Of a DNA stretch of 64,000 bases, positions 54,425 through 64,000 are shown in pieces. A program made the translations under genes and the position numbers. The DNA lies in contig CM075103.1 of the NCBI GenBank assembly GCA_037576195.1, forward strand, positions 38,763,250-38,827,249. The letters are read 5' to 3'. Within the stretch, counting starts at the first letter, position 1. The number at the start of each line of letters is the position of its first letter. The notes beneath the pieces are model-generated. The model had not been told where the DNA came from. It made no database searches and saw only the letters and a list, made by a program, of their open reading frames with translations. This DNA comes from Phytoseiulus persimilis. Lineage: Eukaryota; Arthropoda; Arachnida; Mesostigmata; Phytoseiidae.

Positions 54425-57400
54425 ATGTATGCTTGTGGAATTCAGTCTGAGGCTAAGGCATGCTTCTGAAATTTAGTCTTAGGCTAATGTATGCTTCTGA
54501 AAATTCGCCTTAGGCTAAGGCTTGCTTCTGAAAATTCGCCTTAGGCCAAGGCATGCTTCTGAAAATTCGCCTTAGCCTTGAGCTATTGTATGCTTCTGAA
54601 ATTTAGTCTTAGCCTTAAGCTAATGTATGCTTGTGGAATTTAGTCTTAAGCTAAGGCATGCTTCTGAGAATTCGCCTTAGGCTTGAGCTAAGGTTGGCTG
54701 TTTTTGAAATTTAGTCTTAGCCTTGAGCTAATGTATGCTTGTGGAATTTAGTCTCAAGCTGAGGCATGCTTCTGAGAATTCACCTAAGGCTAAGGCATGC
54801 TTCTGAAATTTAGTCTTAGCTTTGAGCTAATGTATGCTTCTGAAATTTAGTGTTAGCGTTGAGCTAATGTATGCTTGTGGAATTCAGTCTTGGGTTAAGG
54901 CATGCTTCTGAATATTCGTCTAAGGCTAAGGCATGCTTCTGAAATTTAGTCTTAGCTTTGAGCTAATGTATGCTTCTGAAATTTAGTCTTAGGCTTGAGC
55001 TAATGTATGCTTGTGGAATTTAGTCTTGGGCTAATGTATGCTTGTGGAAGTTAGTCTCAAGCTAAAACATGCTTGTGGAATTTAGTCTTAAGCTAAGGCA
55101 TGCTTCTGAAATTCAGTCTTAGCGTTGAGCTAATGTATTGTTGTGGAATTGAGTCTTGGGCTAAGGCATGCTTCTGAAATCTAGTCTTAGCTTTGAGCTA
55201 ATGTTTGCTTCTGAAATTTGGTCTTAGCGTTGAGCTAATGTATGCTTGTGGAATTTAGTCTTAAGCTAAGGTATGCTTCTGAAATTTAGTCTTAGCGTTG
55301 AGCTATTGTATGCTTGTGGAATTTAGTCTTAAGCTAAGGCATGCTTCTGAAATTTAGTCTTAGCGTTGAGCTAAGGTTGGCTGTTTTTGAAATTAAGTGT
55401 TAGCCTTCAGCTAATGTATGCTTGTTGAATTTAGTCTCGAGCTAAGGTATGCTTCTGAAATTTAGTCTAAGCGTTGAGATGATGTATGCTCGTGGAATTT
55501 AGTCTTAAGCTAAGGTATGCTTCTGAAACTTAGTCTTAGCGTTGAGCTAATGTATGCTTGTGGAATTTAGTCTTAGGCTTGAGCTAATGTATGCTTGTGG
55601 AATTTAGTCTTGGGCTAATGTATGCTTGTGGAAGTTAGTCTCAAGCTAAGGCATGCTTGTGGAATTTAGTCTTAAGCTAAGGCATGCTTGTGGAATTTAG
55701 TCTTAAGCTAAGGCATGCTTCTGAAATTCAGTCTTAGCGTTGAGCTAATGTATGCTTGTGGAATTTAGTCTTAAGCTAAGGCATGCTTCTGAAAATTCGC
55801 CTTAAGCTAAGGCATGCTCCTGAAATTTAGTCTTAGCTTTGAGCTAATGTATGCTTCTGAAATTTAGTCTTAGCTTTGAGCTAATGTATGCTTGTGGAAT
55901 TCAGTCTTAGCGTTGAGCTAATGTATGCTTCTGAAATTTAGTCTTAGCCTTAAGCTAATGTATGCTTGTGGAATTTAGTCTTAAGCTAAGGCATGCTTCT
56001 GAGAATTCGCCTTAGGCTTGAGCTAAGGTTGGCTGTTTTTGAAATTTAGTCTTAGCCTTGAGCTAATGTATGCTTGTGGAATTTAGTCTCAAGCTGAGGC
56101 ATGCTTCTGAAAATTCACCTAAGGCTAAAGCATGCTTCTGAAATTTAGTCTTAGCTTTGAGCTAATGTATGCTTCTGAAATTTAGTGTTAGCGTTGAGCT
56201 AATGTATGCTTGTGGAATTCAGTCTTGGGCTAAGGCATGCTTCTGAATATTCGTCTAAGGCTAAGGCATGCTTCTGAAATTTAGTCTTAGCTTTGAGCTA
56301 ATGTATGCTTCTGAAATTTAGTCTTAGGCTTGAGCTAATGTATGCTTGTGGAATTTAGTCTTGGGCTAATGTATGCTTGTGGAAGTTAGTCTCAAGCTAA
56401 GGCATGCTTGTGGAATTTAGTCTTAAGCTAAGGCATGCTTCTGAAATTCAGTCTTAGCGTTGAGCTAATGTATGCTTGTGGAATTGAGTCTTGGGCTAAG
56501 GCATGCTTCTGAAATCTAGTCTTAGCTTTGAGCTAATGTATGCTTGTGGAATTTAGTCTTAAGCTAAGGTATGCTTCTGAAATTTAGTCTTAGCGTTGAG
56601 CTATTGTATGCTTGTGGAATCTAGTCTTAAGCTAAGGCATGCTTCTGAAATTTAGTCTTAGCGTTGAGCTAATGTATGCTTGTGGAATTTAGTCTTAGGC
56701 TTGAGCTAATGTATGCTTGTGGAATTTAGTCTTGGGCTAATGTATGCTTGTGGAAGTTAGTCTCAAGCTAAGGCATGCTTGTGGAATTTAGTCTTAAGCT
56801 AAGGCATGCTTGTGGAATTTAGTCTTAAGCTAAGGCATGCTTCTGAAATTCAGTCTTAGCGTTGAGCTAATGTATGCTTGTGGAATTTAGTCTTAAGCTA
56901 AGGCATGCTTCTGAAAATTCGCCTTAAGCTAAGGCATGCTCCTGAAATTTAGTCTTAGCTTTGAGCTAATGTATGCTTCTGAAATTTAGTCTTAGCTTTG
57001 AGCTAATGTATGCTTGTGGAATTCAGTCTTAGCGTTGAGCTAATGTATGCTTGTGGAATTTAGTCTTAAGCTAATGTATGCTTCTGAAATTTAGTCTTAG
57101 CTTTGAGCTAAGATATGCTTGTGGAATTTAGTCTTAAGCTAAGGTATGCTTCTGAAAATTCGTCTCAAGCTAAGGCATGCTCCTGAAATTTAGTCTTAGC
57201 TTTGAGCTAATGTATGCTTGTGGAATTCAGTCTTAGCGTTGAGCTAATGTATGCTCGTGGAATTTAGTCTTAAGCTAATGTATGCTTGTGGAATTTAGTC
57301 TTAAGCTTATGTATGCTTCTGAAATTTAGTCTTAGCTTTGAGCTAAGATATGCTTGTGGAATTTAGTCTTAGCGTTGAGCTAATGTATGCTTGTGGAATT

Positions 57401-59501
57401 TAGTCTTGGGCTAATGTATGCTTCTGAAATTTAGTCTTAGCTTTGAGCTAAGATATGCTTGTGGAATTTAGTCTTAAGCTAAGGTATGCTTCTGAAAATT
57501 CGCCTTAAGCTAAGGCATGCTCCTGAAATTTAGTCTTAGCTTTGAGCTAATGTATGCTTGTGGAATTCAGTCTTAGCGTTGAGCTAATGTATGCTTGTGG
57601 AATTTAGTCTTAAGCTAATGTATGCTTCTGAAATTTAGTCTTAGCTTTGAGCTAAGATATGCTTGTGGAATTCAGTCTTAGCGTTGAGCTAATGTATGCT
57701 TGTGGAATTTAGTCTTAAGCTAATGTATGCTTCTGAAATTTAGTCTTAGCTTTGAGCTAATGTATGCTTGTGGAATTTAGTCTTAAGCTAATGTATGCTT
57801 CTGAAATTTAGTCTTAGCTTTGAGCTAAGATATGCTCGTGGAATTCAGTCTTAGCGTTGAGCTAATGTATGCTTGTGGAATTCAGTCTTAAGCTAATGTA
57901 TGCTTCTGAAATTTAGTCTTAGCTTTGAGCTAATGTATGCTTGTGGAATTCAGTCTTAGCGTTGAGCTAATGTATGCTTGTGGAATTTAGTCTTAAGCTA
58001 ATGTATGCTCCTGAAATTTAGTCTTAGCTTTGAGCTAATGTATGCTTCTGAAATTTAGTCTTAGCGTTGAGCTAATGTATGCTTGTGGAATTTAGTCTTA
58101 AGCTAATGTATGCTTCTGAAATTTAGTCTTAGCTTTGAGCTAAGATATGCTTGTGGAATTTAGTCTTAAGCTAAGGCATGCTTCTGAAATTTAGTCTTAG
58201 CGTTGAGCTAATGTATGCTTGTGGAATTCAGTCTTGGGCTAAGGCATGCTTCTGAAAATTCGCCTTAGGCTAAGGCATGCTTCTGAAAATTCGCCTTAGG
58301 CTAGGGCATACTTCTGAAAATCCGCCTTAGCCTTGAGCTAAGGTTGGCTGTTTTTGAAATTCAGTGTTAGCGTTGAGCTAATGTATGCTTGTGGAATTTA
58401 GTCTTAAGCTAAGGCATGCTTCTGAAAATTCGCCTTAGGCTAAGGCATGCTTCTGAAAATTCGCCTTAGGCTAAGACTTGCTTCTGAAATTTAGTCTTAG
58501 CCTTGAGCTAATGTATGCTCGTGGAATTCAGTCTTAGCGTTGAGCTAATGTATGCTTGTGGAATTTAGTCTTAAGCTAAGGCATGCTTCTGAAAATTCGC
58601 CTTAGCTTTGAGCTAATGTATGCTTGTGGAATTTAGTCTTAAGCTAAGGCATGCTTCTGAAATTTAGTCTTAGCGTTGAGCTAATGTATGCTTGTGGAAT
58701 TCAGTCTTAGGCTAAGGCTTGCTTCTGAAATTTAGTCTCAGGCTAAGGCTTGCTTCTGAAATTCAGCCTTAGCTTTGAGCTAATGTATGCTTGTGGAATT
58801 TAGTCTTAAGCTAAGGCATGCTTCTGAAAATTCGCCTTAGGCTGAGGCTTGCTTCTGAAATTTAGTCTTAGCTTTGAGCTAATGTATGCTTGTGGAATTT
58901 AGTCTTGGGCTAAGGCATGCTTCTGAAAATCCGCCTTAGCCTTGAGCTGATGTATGCTTGTGGAATTTAGTCTTAAGCTAAGGCATGCTTGTGGAATTTA
59001 GTCTTAAGCTAAGGCATGCTTGTGGAATTTAGTCTTAAGCTAAGGCATGCTTCTGAAAATTCGCCTTAGGCTAGGGCATGCGTCTGAAAATTAGCCTTAG
59101 CCTTGAGCTAAGGTTGGCTGTTTTTGAAATTCAGTCTTAGCGTTGAGCTAATGTATGTTTGTGGAATTTAGCTTTGAGCTAATGTATGCTTGTGGACTTC
59201 AGCTTTGAGCTAATGTATGCTTGTGGAATTTAGTCTTAAGCTAAGGCTTGCATCTGAAATTCAGTCTTAGCTTTGAGCTAATGTATGCTTGTGGAATTCA
59301 GTCTTGGGCTAAGGCATGCTTCTGAAAATTCGCCTTAGCCTTGAGCTAATGTATGCTTCTGAAATTTAGTCTTAGCCTTGAGCTAATGTATGCTTGTGGA
59401 ATTTGGTCTTAGCCTTAAGCTAATGTATGCTTCTGAAATTTAGTCTTAGCGTTGAGCTAAGGCATGCTTCTGAAATTTAGTCTTAGCGTTGAGCTAATGT
59501 A
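54425..59501. repeat. 31/37-bp satellite, ~5.1 kb
   Basis: Same family as 12356-24350, but with more TTAAGCTAA units and a recurring 'GGTTGGCTGTTTTTGAAATT' variant. CTTCTGAGAATTCGCC followed by TTAGGCTTGAGCTAAGG appears at 54661 and 55997, suggesting a higher-order period near 1336 bp. The left ~500 bp are repeated at 63491-64000 as part of the 9066-bp duplication. No gene in it. Confidence 0.95.
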
Positions 59502-59587
59502 AGTAAAGACACGTAGGATGTCGGACAGTACACCTCGTTATCTCTAAGTGTTTTATTCACTGTGGTCCCTCAGCTTATATACCCACT
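59502..59587 (-). repeat. Ty3 3' LTR (C2)
   Basis: 86 bp. In element orientation it holds a TATA box (GGGTATATAAGC) near the start and GAATAAAACAC in the middle. One substitution relative to the 5' LTR was noticed (ACGTAGG versus ACTTAGG). Unusually short for a Ty3 LTR. Confidence 0.93.
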
Positions 59588-59603
59588 CCCCCCGCCTTTT
59601 ATC

Positions 59604-59816
59604 TCATTCTCTCCGGGGAATGTACAAAACAGAATTCGGGGAGGCTGCTTGTTTCTCTTTACCGTCGACCACATAGTAAAACCTTTTCGGAACACCTTCA
59701 AACGACTCTACCCTAGTCACCTCATACGGACCGTTGTATTTCTTGTTATTCGGTGGCAAACCAGTCCTGACCAAGATCCTGTCCCCCACACCAATCTTTG
59801 CAACCTCTTTCTTTCT
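59604..59816 (-). pseudogene. Ty3 integrase C-terminal end, out of frame (C2)
   Basis: A small frame encoding GDRILVRTGLPPNNKKYNGP and PYEVTRVES, the SH3-like/GPY-F type C-terminal part of Ty3 integrases. It overlaps the end of the main pol frame but sits in another frame. A single-base indel near 59810 separates them. Confidence 0.8.
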
Positions 59817-62422
59817 CTATCTTTGTCCGCCTGCAAACTTGGTGCCGTTCCTCGCAGAGCAAACTCCGGTGAGCAACCCAGACTAGAACAATACGAGCGA
59901 TTATGGTGCCTCACCGCAGCCTCCAAGCTGCACTTCCAGCCACCAACAAAACCTGGATACATGCTCATAAACATCTTCAGGTCCCGAATCAATCTCTCAG
60001 CCAAACCATTGGACGCGGGATGATATGGGCTCCCTGTTTGAATCTCAATTCCCCTTCCCTTTGCCCAAACTCGTAAGTCCCGACTCTCGAAAACCTTGGC
60101 CCGATCCGAGATGATCCGCTTCACCCCTTCGAAGCTCCTTTGAGAAAGGAATCGAATCAATTCACTCGCGTTTCCTCTGCAAGCTTTCGCGAACGCAAAT
60201 CGAGTGTCCCGATCGATCGCCACGAGAAACGACTTCGTCCGATTCACCCCTTCCTTTTTTTTCTCCAGTTCAGCAAAGTCCAAATGCAGACTATGCATTG
60301 GCGGAACTACTGGTTGAATGACCATGGCATCCGGCTTGGGCCGAAATTTTGCCTTATTCCTCTGACACACGTCACAGGACCTCACATACGTATCCACCTC
60401 CTTCCTCATTGACGGCCACGTGAAACGTTTTGCTATCTTCAGATACGTCCGCCAAATCCCATCATGACCTCCCGAATGTGGAGAATCATGGTAGAGTTCC
60501 AGAACTCGCCTTCTATCACCCTCAGCCACCGATACCCGTTCCTCCTTCAACAACAAAACCGGTTCCGCTTCAACACCCACCGGAAGTCTGGACAAAGCGT
60601 CCACATGAGGAATCTTCTTGCCGGGAGTGTGCACGATATCATAATCCAGTTCACTCAGTTTGCCAATCCACCTTGCAATCCGACCCTTCGGCTGCTTTGC
60701 CGATAAAATTCCTCTCAATGCGCTATGATCGGTCTTCAGTACAAACTTCCGCTCATCAAGAAACGAGTGGAAATATTCCACAGCCTTCAAGACGGCCAAA
60801 GCCTCTTTTTCCGAGGTTGTGTAATTCGCTTCGGCTGCAGTTAGAGTATAAGAGTAATAACCCACTACCCGTTCCCTGCCATCGTCGAAGATCTGGGACA
60901 ACACCGCACCAATCCCAACATCGGAAGCATCCGTCGTCAGGATAAACTTCTGACCGACATCCGGCAAGGACAAAATGGGGTTGCTCGTGATTACCGCCTT
61001 CACTTTCTCGAAGACTGCTTGATGCACCTCTCCCCAAACGAAAGGAACACCGTGACCAGTCAGCTCAGTCAACGGTTTAACCATTTTGGCGTAATCACGG
61101 ATGAAAGCACGAACGTGCCCACACAAACCGAGAAAAGTTCGCAGTTGATGAATGTTTTCCGGATGAAGTATGCTTCGCACTTTCTCGACCGATTCGTCTT
61201 TCGTACTCTTTGTCTTTCCATCGAACTTCCTTCCGAGGAATACAACAGACCGGCACAACAGCCTCGACTTTTTGACGTTGATTTTAAGTGAAGCGTTCTC
61301 CAATGCTTGCAATACCTTTTTCAAATGGGTCTGATGCTCTGGCTCGCTCTTTGAAAACACGATGATATCATCCACATAAGCTCTGGCATAAGCCCGATAT
61401 GGACCTATTACTGAATCCATCATCTTTTGGAAATACTTCGGTGCGTTCTTCCAGCCGAACGGATTCACATTATATTCATACGTTCCGAATGGAGTCACGA
61501 ACGCCGAGAAACACCTCGTCTCCTCGGTGAGTGGTTGCTGCCAATACCCTTTCAACAAATCTATCGTCGAAAAAATTCTACAGCTACCAGTTTCGGCGAT
61601 GATGTCATCAATTCGTGGGAGCGGCCAACTTAGTAGATCCGTTTTCTCGTTGACTCGTCGATAATCAGTGACAAATCGCCAAGAGCCGTCCGCTTTGGAA
61701 ACCATCGTACACGGACTGCCGGAACACGATGAAGACTCTCGGACTATTCCGTGCTTGATCATCTCCGCTAACTCCTTCTCCATGCACTCCAGTTTTGCCC
61801 GCGACAACGAGTACGGCTTCCTACATATCGGCGTCACATCGTTCAATAAAAACGGCACAGAGAACTTTTTCACCGGCTCCGGATACGGGGAGTCAGAAAC
61901 CACTCCGGGGAAGAATTTTCTCACATCCTCCATGTTTCTGATCTCGAATGTGCTCAAATGTTGCTTCAAGCAGGCGGTCGCCTCCACCGGAAACCTGTCA
62001 ACACAATTTTCTCCGAACGAAAAGGTGTCGTCGTAGTGCAGATTCAACTTGAACTCCTTCATAGACTTCCTTGAAATCAGTATGTCATACTTCAACTCAC
62101 CGATGACCAAAAAACGTATGGTCCTGGCCTCATTGCCGATACGGATGAGCATCTCGCACCATTCGGAGTAAGATCGAACACTTCCACAATAGTCTTGCAT
62201 ATCGACACTGCGACCTTTCGTGACGTGAAACCCTTTTACCACTTTCCGATTGACTATCGACAAGGTGGCACCAGAGTCCAGAACCGCTCGCACCGAACGC
62301 TTCCCGTCTGTGGAGACTGCGATCGTAGGGAGAATACCGCCACTTGAGAGAACAATTTCGTTTGACGACTTCGGGGTCGAAACCGCACCCCCATTTAATA
62401 GTTTGAATGGTCCCCTTCGCAT
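59717..62422 (-). CDS. pol: Ty3 pol: protease, RT, RNase H, integrase (C2)
   Basis: 901 codons from ATG 62422, overlapping gag by 28 bases. Protease DSG at 49-51 (VLDSGATLS). RT with FVTDYRRVNEKT, TIDLLKGYWQQPL, FVTPFGTYEYNVNPFGWKNAP and YVDD at 349-352. RNase H with TTDASDVGIGAVLSQ and SEKEALAVLKAVEYF. Integrase with the HHCC finger (HDSPHSGGHDGIW...CDVCQRNK) and the DDE core (HLDFAEL, IISDRAKVF, NGLAERLIRD). The last ~30 residues are out of frame because of the indel near 59810. The missing gag knuckle is not compensated in pol. Pol is probably made by -1 frameshifting in the overlap. Confidence 0.94.
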   Translation of the reverse strand: MRRGPFKLLNGGAVSTPKSSNEIVLSSGGILPTIAVSTDGKRSVRAVLDSGATLSIVNRKVVKGFHVTKGRSVDMQDYCGSVRSYSEWCEMLIRIGNEARTIRFLVIGELKYDILISRKSMKEFKLNLHYDDTFSFGENCVDRFPVEATACLKQHLSTFEIRNMEDVRKFFPGVVSDSPYPEPVKKFSVPFLLNDVTPICRKPYSLSRAKLECMEKELAEMIKHGIVRESSSCSGSPCTMVSKADGSWRFVTDYRRVNEKTDLLSWPLPRIDDIIAETGSCRIFSTIDLLKGYWQQPLTEETRCFSAFVTPFGTYEYNVNPFGWKNAPKYFQKMMDSVIGPYRAYARAYVDDIIVFSKSEPEHQTHLKKVLQALENASLKINVKKSRLLCRSVVFLGRKFDGKTKSTKDESVEKVRSILHPENIHQLRTFLGLCGHVRAFIRDYAKMVKPLTELTGHGVPFVWGEVHQAVFEKVKAVITSNPILSLPDVGQKFILTTDASDVGIGAVLSQIFDDGRERVVGYYSYTLTAAEANYTTSEKEALAVLKAVEYFHSFLDERKFVLKTDHSALRGILSAKQPKGRIARWIGKLSELDYDIVHTPGKKIPHVDALSRLPVGVEAEPVLLLKEERVSVAEGDRRRVLELYHDSPHSGGHDGIWRTYLKIAKRFTWPSMRKEVDTYVRSCDVCQRNKAKFRPKPDAMVIQPVVPPMHSLHLDFAELEKKKEGVNRTKSFLVAIDRDTRFAFAKACRGNASELIRFLSQRSFEGVKRIISDRAKVFESRDLRVWAKGRGIEIQTGSPYHPASNGLAERLIRDLKMFMSMYPGFVGGWKCSLEAAVRHHNRSYCSSLGCSPEFALRGTAPSLQADKDRERKRLQRLVWGTGSWSGLVCHRITRNTTVRMR

Positions 62423-63381
62423 TCACCATCGTCGTTGATTGTATCAACAGCATAGACTCTCGACGTGCGGCGATCGTTGGACGTCTTCGACGCCGAAGTA
62501 GATGGCCTTTCCTCTGCAGTCTTCATCCTCGGCTTCACCGAAACCATGTCGATTGTCGAAATAATATCACATATTGATTCTGGTCTCAAGATCTTGAACT
62601 GCTGCCGCAGATAAAATGGCAGCCCGAGTAGAACAGCTTGCATCAACGACCGGCCGGTCATGTCAGGATCAGCCCGCAGAAGCAAACGCTGCTTCTCGAA
62701 AATATATTCCGTCAAACTCATTTGGTCTTCCTTGAAGAAGTATCTTGTTGCAAGCTCTGCATCCCTCAGACCATCGACACGGAACGCCGAGAGAAAACTC
62801 TCCCTCCACTGGGACCAATCTGTTTTCGAGCCGACGGCCGCCAGCGCCGAATTGTACCATACCAAGGCGACTCCCGTTACATACTCTCTCAAAATCAACA
62901 CCATGTCGAATGAATCGCGACCGCAAACAAAGTGTTCGAACTGAACGAGCCATGATTCTGGGGTCAACTTATCGGAAGTCCCGCGGAACACCGGGGGTTT
63001 AGCTTTCACCCGATCGCTCGAGCCCGCAACAATTTCCTTGACAAGGAGCTTCGCGAACTGCTGTACAACCTCCGGAATAACTTCTCCCTTCTCCGCAAGA
63101 ACTTCTCTGTTCGACCTCCCGATCGAGACCACCGCGGGTTGGATACTCAACGCCCTCTTCACCTCCCCAGACGGGACATTTATCCGGAACTCTCCCATGG
63201 CAACGATCTCTTCCGGGGTCTTGCTTGGAAGCTTCTCTTTCACAAACATCGTGAATTCGGCCCCAGCTGCAGCGTCTATCGCAACCCAGTCGACATCTCC
63301 ATCTTTCTTCACTGCCGTCACAGAAAAATCTTGAGGCTCCACAGACTCGTCGTTACGGACTCGGACAGTAATCCAAACCAT
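62395..63381 (-). CDS. gag: Ty3 gag (C2)
   Basis: 328 codons from ATG 63381, starting 10 bases past the primer site. Middle part is a Ty3-type capsid (WLVQFEHFVCG, WSQWRESFLSAFRVDGLRDA, MSLTEYIFEKQ). The C-terminus is Ser/Arg/Asp rich (TSNDRRTSRVYAVDTINDDG) and has no zinc knuckle, unlike most Ty3 Gag proteins. It forms the particle shell. Confidence 0.92.
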   Translation of the reverse strand: MVWITVRVRNDESVEPQDFSVTAVKKDGDVDWVAIDAAAGAEFTMFVKEKLPSKTPEEIVAMGEFRINVPSGEVKRALSIQPAVVSIGRSNREVLAEKGEVIPEVVQQFAKLLVKEIVAGSSDRVKAKPPVFRGTSDKLTPESWLVQFEHFVCGRDSFDMVLILREYVTGVALVWYNSALAAVGSKTDWSQWRESFLSAFRVDGLRDAELATRYFFKEDQMSLTEYIFEKQRLLLRADPDMTGRSLMQAVLLGLPFYLRQQFKILRPESICDIISTIDMVSVKPRMKTAEERPSTSASKTSNDRRTSRVYAVDTINDDGECEGDHSNY

Positions 63382-63390
63382 TTTCCTTCA

Positions 63391-63405
63391 GCTTCGACTG
63401 CGCCA
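63391..63405 (-). promoter_or_regulatory. Ty3 primer-binding site (C2)
   Basis: TGGCGCAGTCGAAG at the inner edge of the 5' LTR (the T is the last LTR base), resembling the tRNA-Ser site of 17.6/297-type elements. Confidence 0.7.
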
Positions 63406-63490
63406 GTAAAGACACTTAGGATGTCGGACAGTACACCTCGTTATCTCTAAGTGTTTTATTCACTGTGGTCCCTCAGCTTATATACCCACT
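63405..63490 (-). repeat. Ty3 5' LTR (C2)
   Basis: 86 bp with TATA box and AATAAA; matches 54339-54424. Followed by the target duplication ATGTA within satellite DNA. Confidence 0.93.
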
Positions 63491-64000
63491 ATGTATGCTT
63501 GTGGAATTCAGTCTGAGGCTAAGGCATGCTTCTGAAATTTAGTCTTAGGCTAATGTATGCTTCTGAAAATTCGCCTTAGGCTAAGGCTTGCTTCTGAAAA
63601 TTCGCCTTAGGCCAAGGCATGCTTCTGAAAATTCGCCTTAGCCTTGAGCTATTGTATGCTTCTGAAATTTAGTCTTAGCCTTAAGCTAATGTATGCTTGT
63701 GGAATTTAGTCTTAAGCTAAGGCATGCTTCTGAGAATTCGCCTTAGGCTTGAGCTAAGGTTGGCTGTTTTTGAAATTTAGTCTTAGCCTTGAGCTAATGT
63801 ATGCTTGTGGAATTTAGTCTCAAGCTGAGGCATGCTTCTGAAAATTCACCTAAGGCTAAGGCATGCTTCTGAAATTTAGTCTTAGCTTTGAGCTAATGTA
63901 TGCTTCTGAAATTTAGTGTTAGCGTTGAGCTAATGGATGCTTGTGGAATTCAGTCTTGGGCTGAGGCATGCTTCTGAATATTCGTCTAAGGCTAAGGCAT
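63491..64000. repeat. 31/37-bp satellite, right edge
   Basis: Matches 54425-54934 almost base for base, with scattered substitutions (for example TTGGGTTAAGG versus TTGGGCTGAGG). It continues past the window. Confidence 0.95.

Larger units (their letters stand above)
59502..63490 (-). mobile_element. Ty3/mdg-type element, complete copy C2
   Basis: 3989 bp, minus strand. LTRs of 86 bp at 63405-63490 (5') and 59502-59587 (3'), target duplication ATGTA at 59497-59501 and 63491-63495 in satellite DNA. Primer site GGCGCAGTCGAAGC next to the 5' LTR, as in tRNA-Ser-primed insect Ty3 elements. Polypurine tract AAAAGGCGGGGGG before the 3' LTR. Gag and pol in the -1 arrangement; one frameshift close to the end of integrase. 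Confidence 0.95.

Overview
This is a stretch of eukaryotic, almost certainly animal, repeat-dominated DNA. No host housekeeping gene, tRNA or rRNA is visible. The element families (Copia with very short spliceosomal introns, an R1/Jockey-type LINE, a BEL/Pao remnant, a tRNA-Ser-primed Ty3 element with 86-bp LTRs) fit an arthropod best, but nothing here fixes the species. A 316-base run of N (12040-12355) is an assembly gap.

Layout. 1-1458: decayed Copia pol, minus strand. 1459-3857: nothing recognised. 3858-4890: three tandem copies of a ~348-bp unit, each with a small leucine-rich ORF. 4900-8743: a 45-bp minisatellite. 8744-12039: LINE copy 1 (plus), cut by the gap. 12356-24350: ~12 kb of a 31/37-bp satellite with higher-order structure. 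24351-47765: a second 45-bp minisatellite array into which LINE copy 2 (minus, 24859-30281) and Copia element B (minus, 30939-47164) have inserted; Copia element A (plus, 35213-43146) is nested inside the pol gene of B. Both Copia elements have matched LTR pairs and exact 5-bp target duplications (GATTC for B, GAGAT for A). 47886-49107: 3' remnant of a BEL/Pao element. 49130-52186: third minisatellite array. 52187-54424: truncated Ty3 element, then satellite, then a complete Ty3 element (59502-63490), then satellite; the Ty3-plus-satellite block is duplicated with a 9066-bp offset.

The most interesting content is the extra gene cargo of Copia elements A and B. Besides gag-pol, each carries, in the same relative position, (1) a sense-strand env-like ORF overlapping the 3' end of pol and encoding a small type I membrane protein with one shared cysteine framework, and (2) between that ORF and the 3' LTR, genes on the opposite strand that appear to be spliced. 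The antisense genes encode membrane-anchored or secreted proteins with a phase-1 intron directly after the hydrophobic segment; one product in A is a 392-residue mucin-like type II glycoprotein, and its C-terminal C-x8-C-x7-C module recurs in B. In A the first antisense gene has its own TATA box, and both end in AATAAA signals placed at or just after the stop codon. A and B are clearly different in sequence, so the architecture looks conserved and functional rather than accidental. The two elements also share a primer-binding-site motif and a GTAAGT donor in the leader, suggesting a spliced env mRNA as in retroviruses.

Defects: A has one 1-base frameshift in reverse transcriptase; B has an in-frame TAA in gag plus the A insertion. 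All splice predictions come from reading consensus sites and frame consistency, not from transcripts.
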